A stretch of DNA of 64,000 nucleotides from Ursus arctos. Taxonomy: Eukaryota; Chordata; Mammalia; Carnivora; Ursidae. Under the pieces are notes generated by a model. That model worked only from the letters and a program-made list of their open reading frames with translations, had not been told where the DNA came from and did no database searches. Shown one piece after another: positions 43,051 through 54,054 of this stretch (positions are counted from its first letter, which is position 1; every line of letters starts with the position of its first letter). The stretch spans positions 15,634,001 through 15,698,000 of the forward strand of contig NW_026622886.1 of assembly GCF_023065955.2 (NCBI RefSeq). The letters are read 5' to 3'. Both the position numbers and the translations under genes were made by a program.

Positions 43051-45340
43051 TTTGAAAAGATATTTCTGAAAGCAGCAACACCAAACCTTCACAGTGGCAT
43101 CCTGGATCCTTTCAGAATCGATCATGACTACACTGGAAAAGATTCATTTATCCAGAGATAGTTGCAGCCAAACTGGACCTCATTGAGGAACAGATTAAAA
43201 GCAGGACAACCTGTCAGAGAGAAACTGGATAAGTTGTCCCTTCCCCAGAGTAGTTCATTTAAATTGCATTAGTAGTTTTATTACTAAACTTGAGGGTTAA
43301 AATTCACGATGGCAAAATCCTAAGATAAGTAAAAATTAGCCCTCTTGAACCTAAGAAAATATTTTGGGGCAAGGTACGTAATGTCTCTTCATTATGACAT
43401 GGTATATAAGTCATTAGAATCTGTTTTGTATCTGTATTACAGTTCAAACATACAGCAAAGAATTTCGAGGTACTTTTCAGTGTTATTAATTTCTAGATTC
43501 TTTCTCCTTTTATGTGTGTATTTTCACATGTATTTTTCCAAATATATTTACTTTTCTAAGTATATAAAAATGTGTTAGCCTTTATTTTTCTCTGTGCTCG
43601 GATCATTTTAACCAAGTTTCTCACCCCTTTGTCCAATAAATCTCCATGTTTCCTGTCTGCTACTCTGATCCTTCCTTTTCCACACATCATTAAAAAGAAT
43701 ATTCTATCTACCCTAAAAAGCAGGAGCCCTTGTGTCACCCCTTAAACACCTTCCTCCTAATGAGATTGATTGCGATGTATTGTTACCCTTCATTTATTAT
43801 CTCCTCAGTCCACGTTCAAGCCAAAGTCGCTCAGTTTTGTGAAGGAAATTGTGTGAGACGTTCTTCCAAATGCTCTAATAAAATTCAAATATATCACATC
43901 TGCTCCATTCCCTTAAACTAGTAATCTTGTAATTCCATCAGAAAAGCAATCAAATTTGGCATGCTTTTTTTTTTTTTCCTTCATAAAGCTCAGCTTCTTA
44001 TTACTTTTAGGTTTATTTCCTCTAGAGGTTAACAGATTTTTTTATTACTCTCACAATATTGCAAAGTTGCCAAATTACAATTTCCAGGGTCACTTTCATC
44101 ATTTGAAAATCAGGGCTCTCTTTTCCTTTTGCCTCATTTTGTGCTGCCTAAATATTTGGATTCCTGTTGATTCCACATGTCTTATCCTACCCAGATCCAT
44201 TACTTCTAGGGGATGGTGGTCGAAGTGAGGAGGAGCAGACCGAGGATGGCCTCCCTGCTGCCGGCTGTGAGAAGCCATCTTCCCACACCATTTCCAAGCC
44301 ATCCTGGCTGACATCCGTCATCTCTTGCTAGCCAACAGGTGTCGGCTCCATTCCTGGGTTCTGTGATCTGTAACCTGCCTCCCCGTTTACACGTTCTAGT
44401 CACATTAGCTCATCTGTTTTTGCTGCCCTTTAGAAGAGAACTCACTCAGAGTTCATTTTTATCTGCTTGGGTCCATTCTCTCATGTCTCTGTTTATTGGC
44501 AAGTAAAGTTATTTTCACCTCCAGGCCTATGACTGTCCTTCAACCACACATGGAGTAGTGTTTGAATGTTTGCTTTCTTGTACTTCACGATGAGGGCATT
44601 GTTTTTAGGTTGGATGCTCTGGGGCCTGGTTCGGAACAACTGCCCCTCTGATTCCTTCTCTCAGGTCTGACCAAGGCTACACCCCGGTGTAGCCCTGATA
44701 GATTTTATCGTTCTGTCCTAAGGTCTCCGCATCTCTTTTTCCATTTGCTCGTGCTTAATTACTTTCTTCACTGTTAATGAAGAATTCATTGATAGGTACT
44801 TTCTGTAGATTTTACTTTATTTTTCAGCTAGGTAACACTTAAGTACTTTCCTCCCCTCAACAAACAAATACAACTATATTTCAAACTGTATTGGGGACTT
44901 AATTATTCCATACTTATTCCTGGAGGCGTGGAGATCTTTTTATTTCATTTATTCATTCATTTGTTCATTTATTAAACCAACATTTAATGAGTACTTCCTA
45001 GCTATCAAATACCGGGCTACAAAGATGATCACTCCTTTCCAAGCATTCACAACCTCGTGAAGGTGTCAGCAATGGAAACAGTCCTAAGTCAGTGTGATGG
45101 GTGCTGTGATGGACATGGATTTATAAGGTCTGGTAGGGGTTCCAGCCTGAGGAGGTGAAGGCTCTGAGGAAGAAGAATCCGATTGTAGGTGTGGGGAAAT
45201 CAGGATGAGTTTCATGGGCAGACAGGGGAGAAGGGAGATAGTGTTTCATGGGAAGATGTAGTCTTACGGGATGGGTACTCTCAACTTATCCTGATTCCTC
45301 CTTCCAGATCTGCCCATCTTTGTATTACTGGCAGATCAAG
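43050..45340. other. No gene seen
   Basis: AT-rich noncoding DNA. 44960-45260 is another piece of the ancient repeat ('accaacatttaatgagtacttcc', 'caatggaaacagtcctaagtc', 'gtgatgggtgctgtgatgg'). No coding signal. Confidence 0.45.
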
Positions 45341-45362
45341 AAGAAACTAAAAGTCTGTGGGA

Positions 45363-45590
45363 ATGAAGCATGAGAGACTATGGACTCTGAAAAACAAACT
45401 AAGGGCCTCAGAGGGGAGGGGGGTGGGGGAATGGCATAGGCTGGTGATGGGTAGTAAGGAGGGCACGTATTGCATGGTGCACTGGGTGTTATACGCAACT
45501 AATGAATCATTGAACTTTACATCAGAAACCAGGGATGTACTGTATGGTGAATAACATAATATAATAAAAATATTATTATGAAAAAAAAAT
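45363..45590 (+). mobile_element. Young 5'-truncated L1 3' end with exact target duplication
   Basis: 'atgaagcatgagagactatggactctg', 'gggcctcagaggggag', 'ggcacgtattgcatggtgcactgggtgttatacgcaac', 'catcagaaaccagggatgtactgtatgg' and 'aacataatataataaaaa' are the carnivore L1 3' end. aagtctgtggga flanks it exactly (45351-45362, 45591-45602). Confidence 0.95.
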
Positions 45591-45644
45591 AAGTCTGTGG
45601 GAAACCCAGGCACAGAAGCTGGAAGGAGAAAATAAGTACTAGGT

Positions 45645-46044
45645 TTGTGTATTTGTTTGTAAGCGTTGCTGTAACAATACCACAGACTGGGTGACTTAAC
45701 AGAAATGTATTTTCTCATAATTCTGGAGGCTCAAGATCAAGGCCAAGGTGACAGAAAGTTTGGTTTCTTATGAGGCTCTCTCCTTGACTTGCAAATAGCC
45801 ACCTTCTTGCTGTGTCCTCACATGGCCATTTCTCTATGATGTTTATGTCCTAGTCTCTTCTTTGTATGAGGACATCCGTCATATTGGATTAGGGCCACCC
45901 TGACAACCCCATTTTAACTTCCTTAATTACCTCCTTAAAGGCCCTGTCTCCAAATACAGTCACATTCAGAGGCACTGAAGATTAGGGCTTCCGCATAAGA
46001 ATTTGGCGGGGGCTTGGGGAAGAGACACACTTCAGCCCATAACA
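45645..46044 (-). repeat. MLT1-type LTR (ERVL-MaLR)
   Basis: On the plus strand: 'gttgctgtaacaataccacagactgggtgacttaa', 'aattctggaggctcaagatcaagg', 'atggccatttctc', 'catattggattagggccaccctgac', 'ccctgtctccaaatacagtcacattcagaggcactg' and 'cttcagcccataaca'. This is the reverse complement of an MLT1 LTR, complete end to end. No internal MaLR sequence adjoins it, so it is a solo LTR. Confidence 0.9.
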
Positions 46045-46049
46045 GTTTG

Positions 46050-46760
46050 TATTTAGGTTTTGGTAGTGTTTGAATCAACAGCATAACTGGTTTTCAGAGT
46101 CACTTGACTTAACTAAAAGAATATATGATGAGCTGTTATCTGCTGAGCAAAGCTATTTAAATGTTTTAAATTTATTCTAAATGTTACTATAAATATCCTA
46201 GATTTCCCATGTAGCTCCATTTAGAATTAAAATATTACAGAAGGGATACCTCATTAAATACTAAACTTTGTCCCTAACGGCCCAAGACACATGACAGTGT
46301 ATAAACCTTTTAAGACTGCAGTGGAAGCCACATCACACATATAATCTCTGATAAAATGATTAGGCTCTAAATTGCTTAATTTCCAGTAATTTGTTCTCAT
46401 TGTAGAGATAAATTCATTTATCTTGATTTAGATAGATCATTGTATAGAATTTCAATGTAGGTAAGAATATAGTTTAAGAAAGAACAGCTCCTCAGAAAAT
46501 GTAACTGCTTCTTGGCTCTCCTTTACGGAAAAAAAAATACATATTTTGTGAGATCTGAAAGAATTTGAAATGTCTTTGCATTTTCAGGCATTCATACTTT
46601 TTCTAGTGTTGCCTTTGGTGGTCTGACAGGAAAAGCTGTGTAATGATCAGAAGATGTCAATTCTAATTTTAACTTGGACTCTCACTCCTTCATGATTTGT
46701 GCAAGGCATTTAATTTTCCCGAGCTTTTGTTTTCTCCTTGGTCAAAAGCAGATGATTATT
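46050..46760. other. No gene seen
   Basis: AT-rich; an A8 run at 46529-46536. Short frames only. Confidence 0.45.
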
Positions 46761-46785
46761 TTATGTATATATCTCAAGCTTATTT

Positions 46786-46983
46786 GTTTTTTTAAAAGAT
46801 TTTACTTATTTATTTGTCAGAGAGGGAGAGAGAGAAAGAGCACAAGCAGAGAGAGTGGCAGGCAGAGGGAGAAGCAGGCTCCCGCTGAGCAAGGAGCCTG
46901 TTGCAGGACTCGATCCCAGGACCCTAGGATCATGACCTGAGCCAAAAGCAAACGCTTAGCCAACTGAGCCACCCAGGCGCCCC
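46786..46983 (-). mobile_element. SINEC (Can-SINE)
   Basis: 'tttttttaaaagattttacttatttatttgtcagag', purine-rich body, 'ggactcgatcccagg' and 'ccaactgagccacccaggcgcccc'. Flanked by tatatctcaagcttattt and tatatcaagcttattt, a target duplication with a 2-base difference. Confidence 0.96.
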
Positions 46984-47072
46984 TATATCAAGCTTATTTC
47001 ATCTTTTACATTCTTGTGCATTTTTCCAGTGTAGGAATTATGTTATTGGATTAATATGCAAGATAATACTTT

Positions 47073-47267
47073 GGGGCGCCTGGGTGGCACAGCGGTTAAG
47101 CGTCTGCCTTCGGCTCAGGGCGTGATCCCAGCGTTATGGGATCGAGCCCCACATCAGGCTCTTCTGCTGTGAGCCTGCTTCTTCCTCTCCCACTCCCCCT
47201 GCTTGTGTTCCCTCTCTCGCTGGCTGTCTCTATCCTGTCGAATAAATAAATAAAATCTTTAAAAAAT
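47073..47267 (+). mobile_element. SINEC, bear-type, perfect 18-bp target duplication
   Basis: 'ggggcgcctgggtggcacagcggttaagcgtctgcc', 'gcgtgatcccagcgttatggg', 'cttcttcctctcccactccccctgc', 'ctctcgctggctgtctctatcctgtc', AATAAA repeats. Flanks atatgcaagataatactt are identical on both sides (47055-47072 approximately, and 47268-47285). This is the youngest-looking SINE in the window. Confidence 0.97.
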
Positions 47268-47289
47268 ATATGCAAGATAATACTTAGAT

Positions 47290-49260
47290 TTTAAATATCA
47301 GGACTTATTTTTAAACATTAACATAAATCATGCGTTATGGTAGAAGAGAGAAAATTGTGGATGATAGTATTTATACAGGCAGAAAGTAATAATGCCTTGC
47401 CAAGATGGAAGTGACTTAGAGAAAAAATTTTGAAATTCAAAAGGTGTAAGGTATAAGAAACTCCTCAGGTCACTTACATTACATGAAGAAACGGTTAAAA
47501 ATTAGACCATTAAAGTCATTCTTAAGGTAAAATGAAAAAGATGTCTTTGAGGCAAATTTTAAAAGGGAAAAAGACCTGGGCCCAGTTCAAAGAGGTGGGA
47601 GGAAATTTAGATCCACTGAGAAAGGGAGAAATGGCGACACCTTCACCGTCCCTGCCCCAAGTCTGAGTCATCAAAGAAGGGACACAGGTGGGCACAGAGG
47701 AAGTCTCCTCTTATAAAATCTCCTAAAGGGACCCTTGCTGTTGTTGTCCCGCACAAGTATTTCGTAAGCACCAGTGGCGTGACACAGCACTGAACACAGC
47801 ACCAAGGGAGTGGTGGTTCTGGTCCTGCCTCCTGGGCACCGACACCGATGCACAAGGGTATGACCGATATCCCTGCTCGTGGACGCTGACAGCCAAGTGT
47901 TGGCATTGGTTGACTAGGCCTTGTTAGTAGTAGGAAATGGAACTTGGTTAAGGGCCCCTCCCACTTCATTTCTAGTTAATTGGAGACAATTGAGTGGATG
48001 GCGTCAAATAGCAGGACCTTAGCCTGGTTCCTCATCATCTCACAGCTGGGCTCCCAGCTGCCCTGACATCTCCCAGGCAGTCCTGAGTTCTGTGGCGTAC
48101 TTAAATAGGAAGGGGGGGGGGGGGGAGCGGGGAGGAAGGATGGATGGAAGGAAGAAATAGGAAATAACACACTTCCCAAAAAGCTCTTCTGTTTGCTTCC
48201 TTTCTGTCTGGCAAAATGACTTCTGGGACAACCACCCTTTTTTGGACCGTGGACCTGGATCTTCCCACCCCTCAGCCAGGCCTGCTACTGAGGCCAGTGG
48301 CCCACAATCCTTTCTGCTGTTCAGGAAGCGTGTAACCGGCCGGAAATCAGCATCTGGATGCTGATCTTGAGTGCAAGCAGTAATCACAGCTAACATTTTC
48401 GTTAGTATTTTTCACACGCTGGGCCTCTTTGAAGTGCTTTAGATGGATTCTCACTGAATCTCCCTACCACCTCTAGAAGCTGGGTACATTATTACCTTTC
48501 TTTTACAGATAAAAGAAAGTGAGGCACCAGCACCCCTATTCCCTTATAGCACAGGAGGTCAGGCTAGAGCCTGCGCCTGGAGTGTCCCTCTTAGTTACTC
48601 ACACCAGATGAAAACGATAGACAAAGCCCTGCTTTTGACAAGACTACTTTCTGGTTTTCTGGGTATTTTAGCATATTCCATCGTGAGCTCTTCGTGTGAA
48701 GCAGAAGGTCGCATTATCCCCATTTTACAGAAGGAAGTGATACTCAAAGGAGTTAAGTGGCAGTGAGTAGACAAGAAGTAATGGACAAGGTTTCTTTCAG
48801 TTTTAAAGCGTGAATTTCCCACAGAAGACAAATGTTGGCAAATATATATATATGTATTTGTGTATGTGTGTGCACGTGTGTGTTATTTTGTGCTATTTGT
48901 AGCTCAGAATCAGAATATCGTGCAACTACAGTTAGACTGATGGTTTTTAAACCTACTAGAGATGATTGTCACAATTCTGGAAACGTCTAGAAATCCGGGG
49001 TTTTAGTTATTTTAATTCTTGTCAGAACTCGGGACTAAACACTGAACGACAGGCCCGCAGACGTATCTTCAGCACGTAACTACAAGCAGAATCTCGCAGC
49101 TCTTCTGTCCTCTGGGCTGACACAAGTCTTGTCCTGACTCAGTCTTTCAATTTCCCAGTCAAAAGCTTCTCCCTTCTGGAAGGTTTGGGTTCGTGCCCAG
49201 CCTTCTTTAAGGAAGACCTCCCTCTCACCTGGGTGAAAATGGTACTGGAGGCAGAACTCT
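47290..49260. other. No gene seen; some ancient repeats
   Basis: 48410-48590 reads as a reverse MIR/L2 ('gaagtgctttagatggattctcactgaatc', 'acctttcttttacagataaa'). A G14 run is at 48112-48125 and an (AT)n run near 48844. The frames at 47643-48396 on - have no recognisable product. Confidence 0.4.
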
Positions 49261-49279
49261 CCTCCCCAGGCCCCAAGTC

Positions 49280-49457
49280 TAGTCATTTCTCAGTAAATAT
49301 TTACTGAGCAACAAGCATATGCCACGCGCCGTGGAAGACCCTGGCGGTATAACCAACCATGGAGAGACACATGAAAATTCCGGTCCTCGTGGGGCAAATG
49401 CTTGGGTGTCTTTGGGGACATGACACAGGAGAAGCAGAAAGTGCAAGAGGTGCTCTG
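49280..49457 (+). repeat. Ancient interspersed repeat fragment
   Basis: 'ctcagtaaatatttactgagcaacaagcatatgccac', 'accatggagagacac' and 'ggtcctcgtggggcaaatgc' match the 'length of stay' block of the repeat also at 26.9 kb. A short L1 interrupts it at 49458. Confidence 0.5.
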
Positions 49458-49563
49458 CCAAAGAACAAGCCACTGGCATCCCTGTGCTGCATACCTGAAA
49501 GTAACGTAACGTCGCACGTCAACTACGCTTCAACTAAAAAGAGAGAGAAAGAGAGAGAGAACA
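49458..49563 (+). mobile_element. 106-bp 5'-truncated L1 tail with 10-bp target duplication
   Basis: 'ctgtgctgcatacctgaaagtaacgtaacgtcgcacgtcaactacgcttcaactaaaaa' is the very end of an L1 3' UTR followed by a (GA)n-rich tail. aggtgctctg is repeated exactly at 49448-49457 and 49564-49573. The L1 tail still holds several CpG sites. Confidence 0.8.
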
Positions 49564-49937
49564 AGGTGCTCTGGGACAGGGGGAGTGGGGCTCCTGACCA
49601 ATCGTCTTTGCGCCCTTGGACGCACTTAGTATCTCCAGAGCCTTTGTGTTTTCCATCTACGAAACAGGTGTACGGCACATCTCTGAAAACGGTGGAAGAT
49701 GAGAGCACAGCACAGGAGCTGACGGAGCACCTGAGGCGTACGAGGTATGGGGTCCAGGTTAGGTCTCCCGCACGAAGAGAACTTTTTGCTAGGCCTTTCC
49801 TATCACAGTTTTCGGCTTGTAGGAGATTGGATAAATAGCGACAAATCTTCAGTATAATTGCCCCCGTTCGTGAAGCGTTGATCGTTGAGGACCGGGCCAC
49901 ATGCCGCATGTGTCGGCTCTGTCATCCAATTCTGCAC

Positions 49938-50126
49938 GTTTACTGGTGACTTCAGCTCCACTTGGGTTCCTCTCTTCCTTCCCAGAGATAACCAGCACAT
50001 TCAGGGAAGTCTGTTTTCCATGTATTTGGTATTTTTTTTTCCCCAAGGGACAATTAGTCGTGCCATCAAGATTTGAGATAATGGGGAAAACACCTTGTTG
50101 ACACAGCCAAAGACTAATACCAGAAT
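49938..50126 (+). repeat. Unassigned ~200-bp repeat, copy A of an inverted pair
   Basis: 'ttcctctcttccttcccagagataaccagcacattcaggg', 'aagtctgttttcc', 'tatttggtattttttttt', 'gagataatggggaaaacaccttgttgacacagccaaagactaatacc'. The reverse complement is found at about 53860-54050. This is an interspersed repeat I could not place in a family. The overlapping 65-68 codon frames are its shadows. Confidence 0.75.
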
Positions 50127-50129
50127 GCT

Positions 50130-51290
50130 CTATGCATATTTAAAGCCGTCAGAGGGTTGTTTGGTGGTGGTTTGTTTTTTGAGGACTTCTTTCCTGACAT
50201 GTGCACCATTGCAGAAGATTCTGAAACTGTGTCTCTGCAGTATGCACCAGCCATGGGCTCGTCCACCTCCAGACAGCTGGATTCCTAGTCTGTAACATGA
50301 GGCAGCCACTCCTGGGACGTTCCAAGCAGCCCACACCTAACACCAGTGTTCCCGTTCCATGCGCAGCCCACACTTGGCTCCTCTCCTCCAGCCCCCTCAG
50401 GCCCAGGGTGTGCTCTGCCATGAATTACAGCTTTATTTATCTGAGCCTAAGCCTCTTTCCCTCTAGACTCCGAGCACCCAGAGCTGCTGAAACATCAATG
50501 CAGAATGCGTTTTAATCAGTGGTGTGAATGGAGACGAAAGGAGAAGCCTGTCAAACTGAGGCGTCAAGGGAAGATGTTCTGCTAAGAGAAGGTGGGCTCT
50601 CGGGAATAAAACACCCAAGTGGGACTCAGAGGCCGCTTCTCACTCGGGGGATGCAGACAATGCTTGCTTCACCTCCCGTAAATGGCAGAAGCATGAAGAA
50701 GTAATATCCGGAAAGAAAACTGACTTACAGTCCAGGAGACGTAATTTGCTGTAAGAAGTTTATGAAAGGAATGAAGATGACAGCTGCCTTTTTCCTACTG
50801 CTGGTTGCTGATTGCATTTGGTCATTTTTCATTTTGATTCAGCTCTTTCCTGTCTGTATGATATAACCGTTACGTTTTTATGCCATTTTAGATTTTCTTT
50901 TGTTGTCACGTGTAGGAAATGGATTACATTCTTCTTGTCTGTGAAACCAAAGAGATTGTTTTGCTTGGAGATGATCTCACACTGTGTGGACTGAAGAGTA
51001 CAATAGAGATCAGGTGCCAGAAAAGTCTATGCTTGAGATGAGGTTTATTGTAATGGCTCTAAGAGGGATCAGGGTAATCCATTTGCCCCGAAAGCTCATC
51101 CTAACCCATAGTGACAGAAGCAGCACAAAACATTACCCCACTTCTCTAGATGGCTGCCTCGTGGTTACAACTCCTGCTTCTGTACGAAATCCCTTGGAGA
51201 GGAGGTTATATGCAGTTTCTACATTTATTTTTTTCACTATCCAATCCACCTCTATAACCTCAGCTTTCCACATGGGGTTATTCATGAATT
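50130..51290. other. No gene seen
   Basis: Moderate GC; short frames only. No repeat recognised. Confidence 0.4.
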
Positions 51291-51995
51291 CAACGAACGT
51301 TTATGTCGCACCTCCTATGTGTCAAGCCAGGTGCCAGGTGCTGTGATACATGTGGCGGGGGTGGGGGGACCATGATCCCCACCTTTGCTTAAAACCTAGT
51401 GGGGAGAGGAAGAAATCAAGAGACCATGGAGCCACAGTATGAAATTGCTGCAGGAAAGATGCCACGACTTTGGTGGAAGTGTAACAGAGGGCACCTCAAC
51501 CAGAGAGGGAGGTCAGGAGAAACGTTCTGGAGGAAGTGACACTGTAGGGAGAAAGGCAGACGAGGCTGAGCTGGCCAGACCGTGCTTCTTCCCCAGTGGG
51601 GAAGGACAGTTGGGGGAGGCGTTCCAGGCAGCACCCACAAAGGCACAGGGGCCAGAGAGAACACTTTCCAGCCAAGCTCATGTCGGGTCACATGGCCAAG
51701 CCTCGAGCACAGGTGAGACACGGCAAGACATGACTCTGGAGCAGTGGGCTGGAGGCCGGTGGGAGAGGGTCCCTAAAGCGTGCTTGAGGACTGCACGCAC
51801 CAGCCCAGAGGCAGTGGGGAGCCGTGGAAGAATTCTAGGCTGGCAACATCTGTAGTGCTGAAAGCTCATTCCAGTTGCAGGGGAGGAAATAACTGGGTGT
51901 AGGGTAAGACTGGACATAAGAAAACCACCTGGAAAATTGTCATATTAACATCAGTGAGAAAGGACCAAGGCCTGGCCTGGGATAGCAATGAGATG
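51290..51995 (+). repeat. Ancient interspersed repeat (same type as 26.9 kb)
   Basis: 'attcaacgaacgtttatgtcgcacctcctatgtgtcaagccaggtgccaggtgctg', 'ggagggaggtcaggag', 'gcgttccaggcagcacccacaaaggcacagggg' and 'agcagtgggctggaggccgg' follow the repeat. The 138-codon + frame at 51439-51855 is inside it. Confidence 0.6.
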
Positions 51996-52084
51996 GGCAG
52001 ATTGGGGTTCCTTGGAGTGCTATAAATGAGGGAGCATGGTGACTCTGCTCGAGCCACGCTGGCCTTTTAGCTTCTCCTCAGACG

Positions 52085-52214
52085 CAGCGGGGACATTCCT
52101 GCCTGGGCCTTTATGCTAGCTGTTCTCTCAGTCTGAAGCAATTTGCCCCCAGATACCTATGTGGTTCTCTCCTCATCTCTTCAAATCTTGGTTCCAATGC
52201 CACCCTCTCCTTTT
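52085..52214 (+). repeat. L2-type LINE, left part
   Basis: 'cattcctgcctgggcctttatgctagctgttctctc', 'ttctctcctcatctcttcaaatcttggttccaatgccaccctctcc' are L2. A SINEC at 52215-52384 interrupts it and it resumes at 52385. Confidence 0.6.
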
Positions 52215-52384
52215 CTTTTTTATTAAGATTTTATTTATTTATTTGAGAGAGAGAGAGAGAGCATGAGCAGGGTGAGGGGCAGAGGGAGAAGCAGACTCCT
52301 TGCTGAGCGGGGAGCCTGATGCAGGGCTTGATCCCGGGACTCAAAGGCAGACACTTAACCGACTGAGCTACCCGGGTGTCCCCT
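52215..52384 (-). mobile_element. SINEC inserted in an L2
   Basis: 'attaagattttatttatttatttgag', (GA)n, 'gggcttgatcccgggactc' and 'ccgactgagctacccgggtgtcccc' on the minus strand. It is somewhat shortened in the middle of the head. Confidence 0.9.
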
Positions 52385-52690
52385 CATTGCCCCTTCTCCT
52401 ACCCTGACCACTCTGTTTAAAACTGCACCTCATCGCCCCACACGCATCTGAATTGCTGTCACCCTGTTTTTCCTTGTGTCATTTATTCCCCTCCTGGAAT
52501 CCTCTGTAAGTTTAATTATTTTTATGCTCATTGTTTATGATCTTTCTCCCCTGCTAGATAGGCTCCATAAGGGCAAGAGTGCTTTTGTCTTGTTTTGTTT
52601 TGTCAGTTTGCTCTTCTATCCTAAGCTCTAAAACAATGCCATGTACATAGTAGGCACTCAGCTAACATCTGTTGAACGCATAACTGGATG
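52385..52690 (+). repeat. L2-type LINE, right part
   Basis: 'cctaccctgaccactctgtttaaaactgcacctc', 'ctgctagataggctccataagggcaagagtgcttttgtc' and 'atgccatgtacatagtaggcactcagctaacatctgttg' are the L2 3' end. Confidence 0.75.
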
Positions 52691-52694
52691 GATG

Positions 52695-53335
52695 TCGGGG
52701 CTGAAGATGGGAGAAGAGGCATGCATGGTGCTCAGTTTTCTGGTTCAGGCAGGTGAGGGGGGAGAGTAGGTAGAGAACTCATTAAAATGGGGGAAAGAGA
52801 AGAGGAACAGGAAATGGGGAAGATGACAGGTACCTCTTGAACCATTTGCCAGGTGCTAAGATCAGGCATCTCAAGGTAGAAATGGAAGAGGGCCTGAGGA
52901 AGAGCAGGGAAGTTTTGGGGTAGAGGCAGAGGGCTGACTGAAGGCCACAAGAGGTGTTCTGCATGGTCTGAGGGCCCAGCCACACTTGCTGTCACGAATG
53001 TGTAGCGGCTGCTGGCAGGACTTTCCCCCAGCAGAAGGCAGCACTGTGGGCGTAGAGAAGACGCTTGATTTGGTTAGAGGCCCAGCACTTGCAGGGCCAA
53101 AGCAGACAAGGGAAGTAGTAAGTTGGAAATGTAAGCGGCCTCCTGGAGTTTATCCTGGATAAGGAAGGATGGGAAATCATGAATGGGATAAATGGCAAGG
53201 AAGAAAAGGAGGAACTGACGGAATGAAGGTCCAGACGAGGTCTAGCAGCCTGTGTACTGAGAGTCAGAGTGAGCAGTGGAGGGACGGAAGAAAGCAGCCA
53301 GTCGTTTTCCGTCATCAGCCGAGGGATTTTTACTG
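52695..53335. other. Purine-rich ancient repeat debris; no gene
   Basis: Long purine-rich text ('gaagatgggagaagaggcatgc', 'gggaaatcatgaatgggataaatgg'). Minus-strand frames (up to 107 codons) are low complexity with no domain. Confidence 0.4.
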
Positions 53336-53339
53336 GGCA

Positions 53340-53725
53340 CTTTATTAGTCAGAGCTCTCCAGAGAAACAAAAACCAATAGACTATGAATATATAGAGATT
53401 TATCTTAAGGAATTGGCTCACATGATTTTGGAGGCTGACAAGTCCAAAATCTGCCATCCAAGTCCTAGGGCCATCAGGTTGGAGACCCAGGGAATAGTCT
53501 GTGTTTCAGTTCATGTGCAAAGGTCGTCTGCTGGCAGACTTGCCTCTTGCTGGAAGAGGGTCAGTCTTTTGTTCTATCCAGGCCTTCAGTTGATTGGCTG
53601 AGCCCCCCTCCCCCACCTTATGGAGGGTAATCTGCTTTACCAAAGTCCTCTGATTTACATGTTGCTTGCATCTAAAACACCCTCCCAGAAACATCCAGAA
53701 TAATGTTTGACCACCTATCCGGGCA
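53340..53725 (-). repeat. Ancient retroviral LTR (probably ERVL class, MLT2-like)
   Basis: On the plus strand: 'ttattagtcagagctctccagagaaacaaaaaccaatag', 'gagatttatcttaaggaattggctcacatgattttggaggctgacaagtcc', 'ggttggagacccagggaa', 'ttgattggctgagcccccc', 'ttatggagggtaatctgctttacc', 'agaataatgtttgaccacctatccgggcac'. The LTR sense is the minus strand, where 'ataaatctc' gives the polyadenylation signal region. It lacks the last ~30 bp. The same family as 17.65 kb. Confidence 0.65.
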
Positions 53726-53859
53726 CTGACAAGGAACTTCTTGTCTGAGAATCCATTGGTGGTGCATCTTGCAGAGACAGAACCTCAAAATCTTCTGTAG
53801 GATGCACATGTTAGGAAAGAAGTCCTTAAAACAACACCACCTCTAATGGCTTTACATGA

Positions 53860-54050
53860 GCACAGAGCAGCCAGATATTAATCTTTGGCTGTGTAGACAA
53901 GGTGTTGCCCAGATTATCTCACATATCGATGGCATGAGTAATTTTCCCTTGGAAAAAAAAAAATACCAAATTCCTGAAAAACAGACTTCCCCAAATATCC
54001 TGGTTATCTTTGGGAAGGAAGAGAAGAACCCTAGCAGAGCTGACACTTAA
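53860..54050 (-). repeat. Unassigned ~200-bp repeat, copy B of an inverted pair
   Basis: 'taatctttggctgtgtagacaaggtgttgcc', 'gattatctcacatatcgatggcatgagtaattttcccttgg', A11, 'aaatacc', 'ccccaaatatcctggttatctttgggaaggaagagaagaaccc' is the reverse complement of 49938-50126 with roughly four bases in five matching by eye. Confidence 0.75.
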
Positions 54051-54054
54051 TATT

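Noticed and set aside
49359..49838. 159-codon + ORF
   Set aside because: Crosses a target-duplicated L1 insertion and its GA-rich tail, so it is a chance fusion of repeat sequences.
51439..51855. 138-codon + ORF
   Set aside because: Lies entirely within an ancient interspersed repeat.
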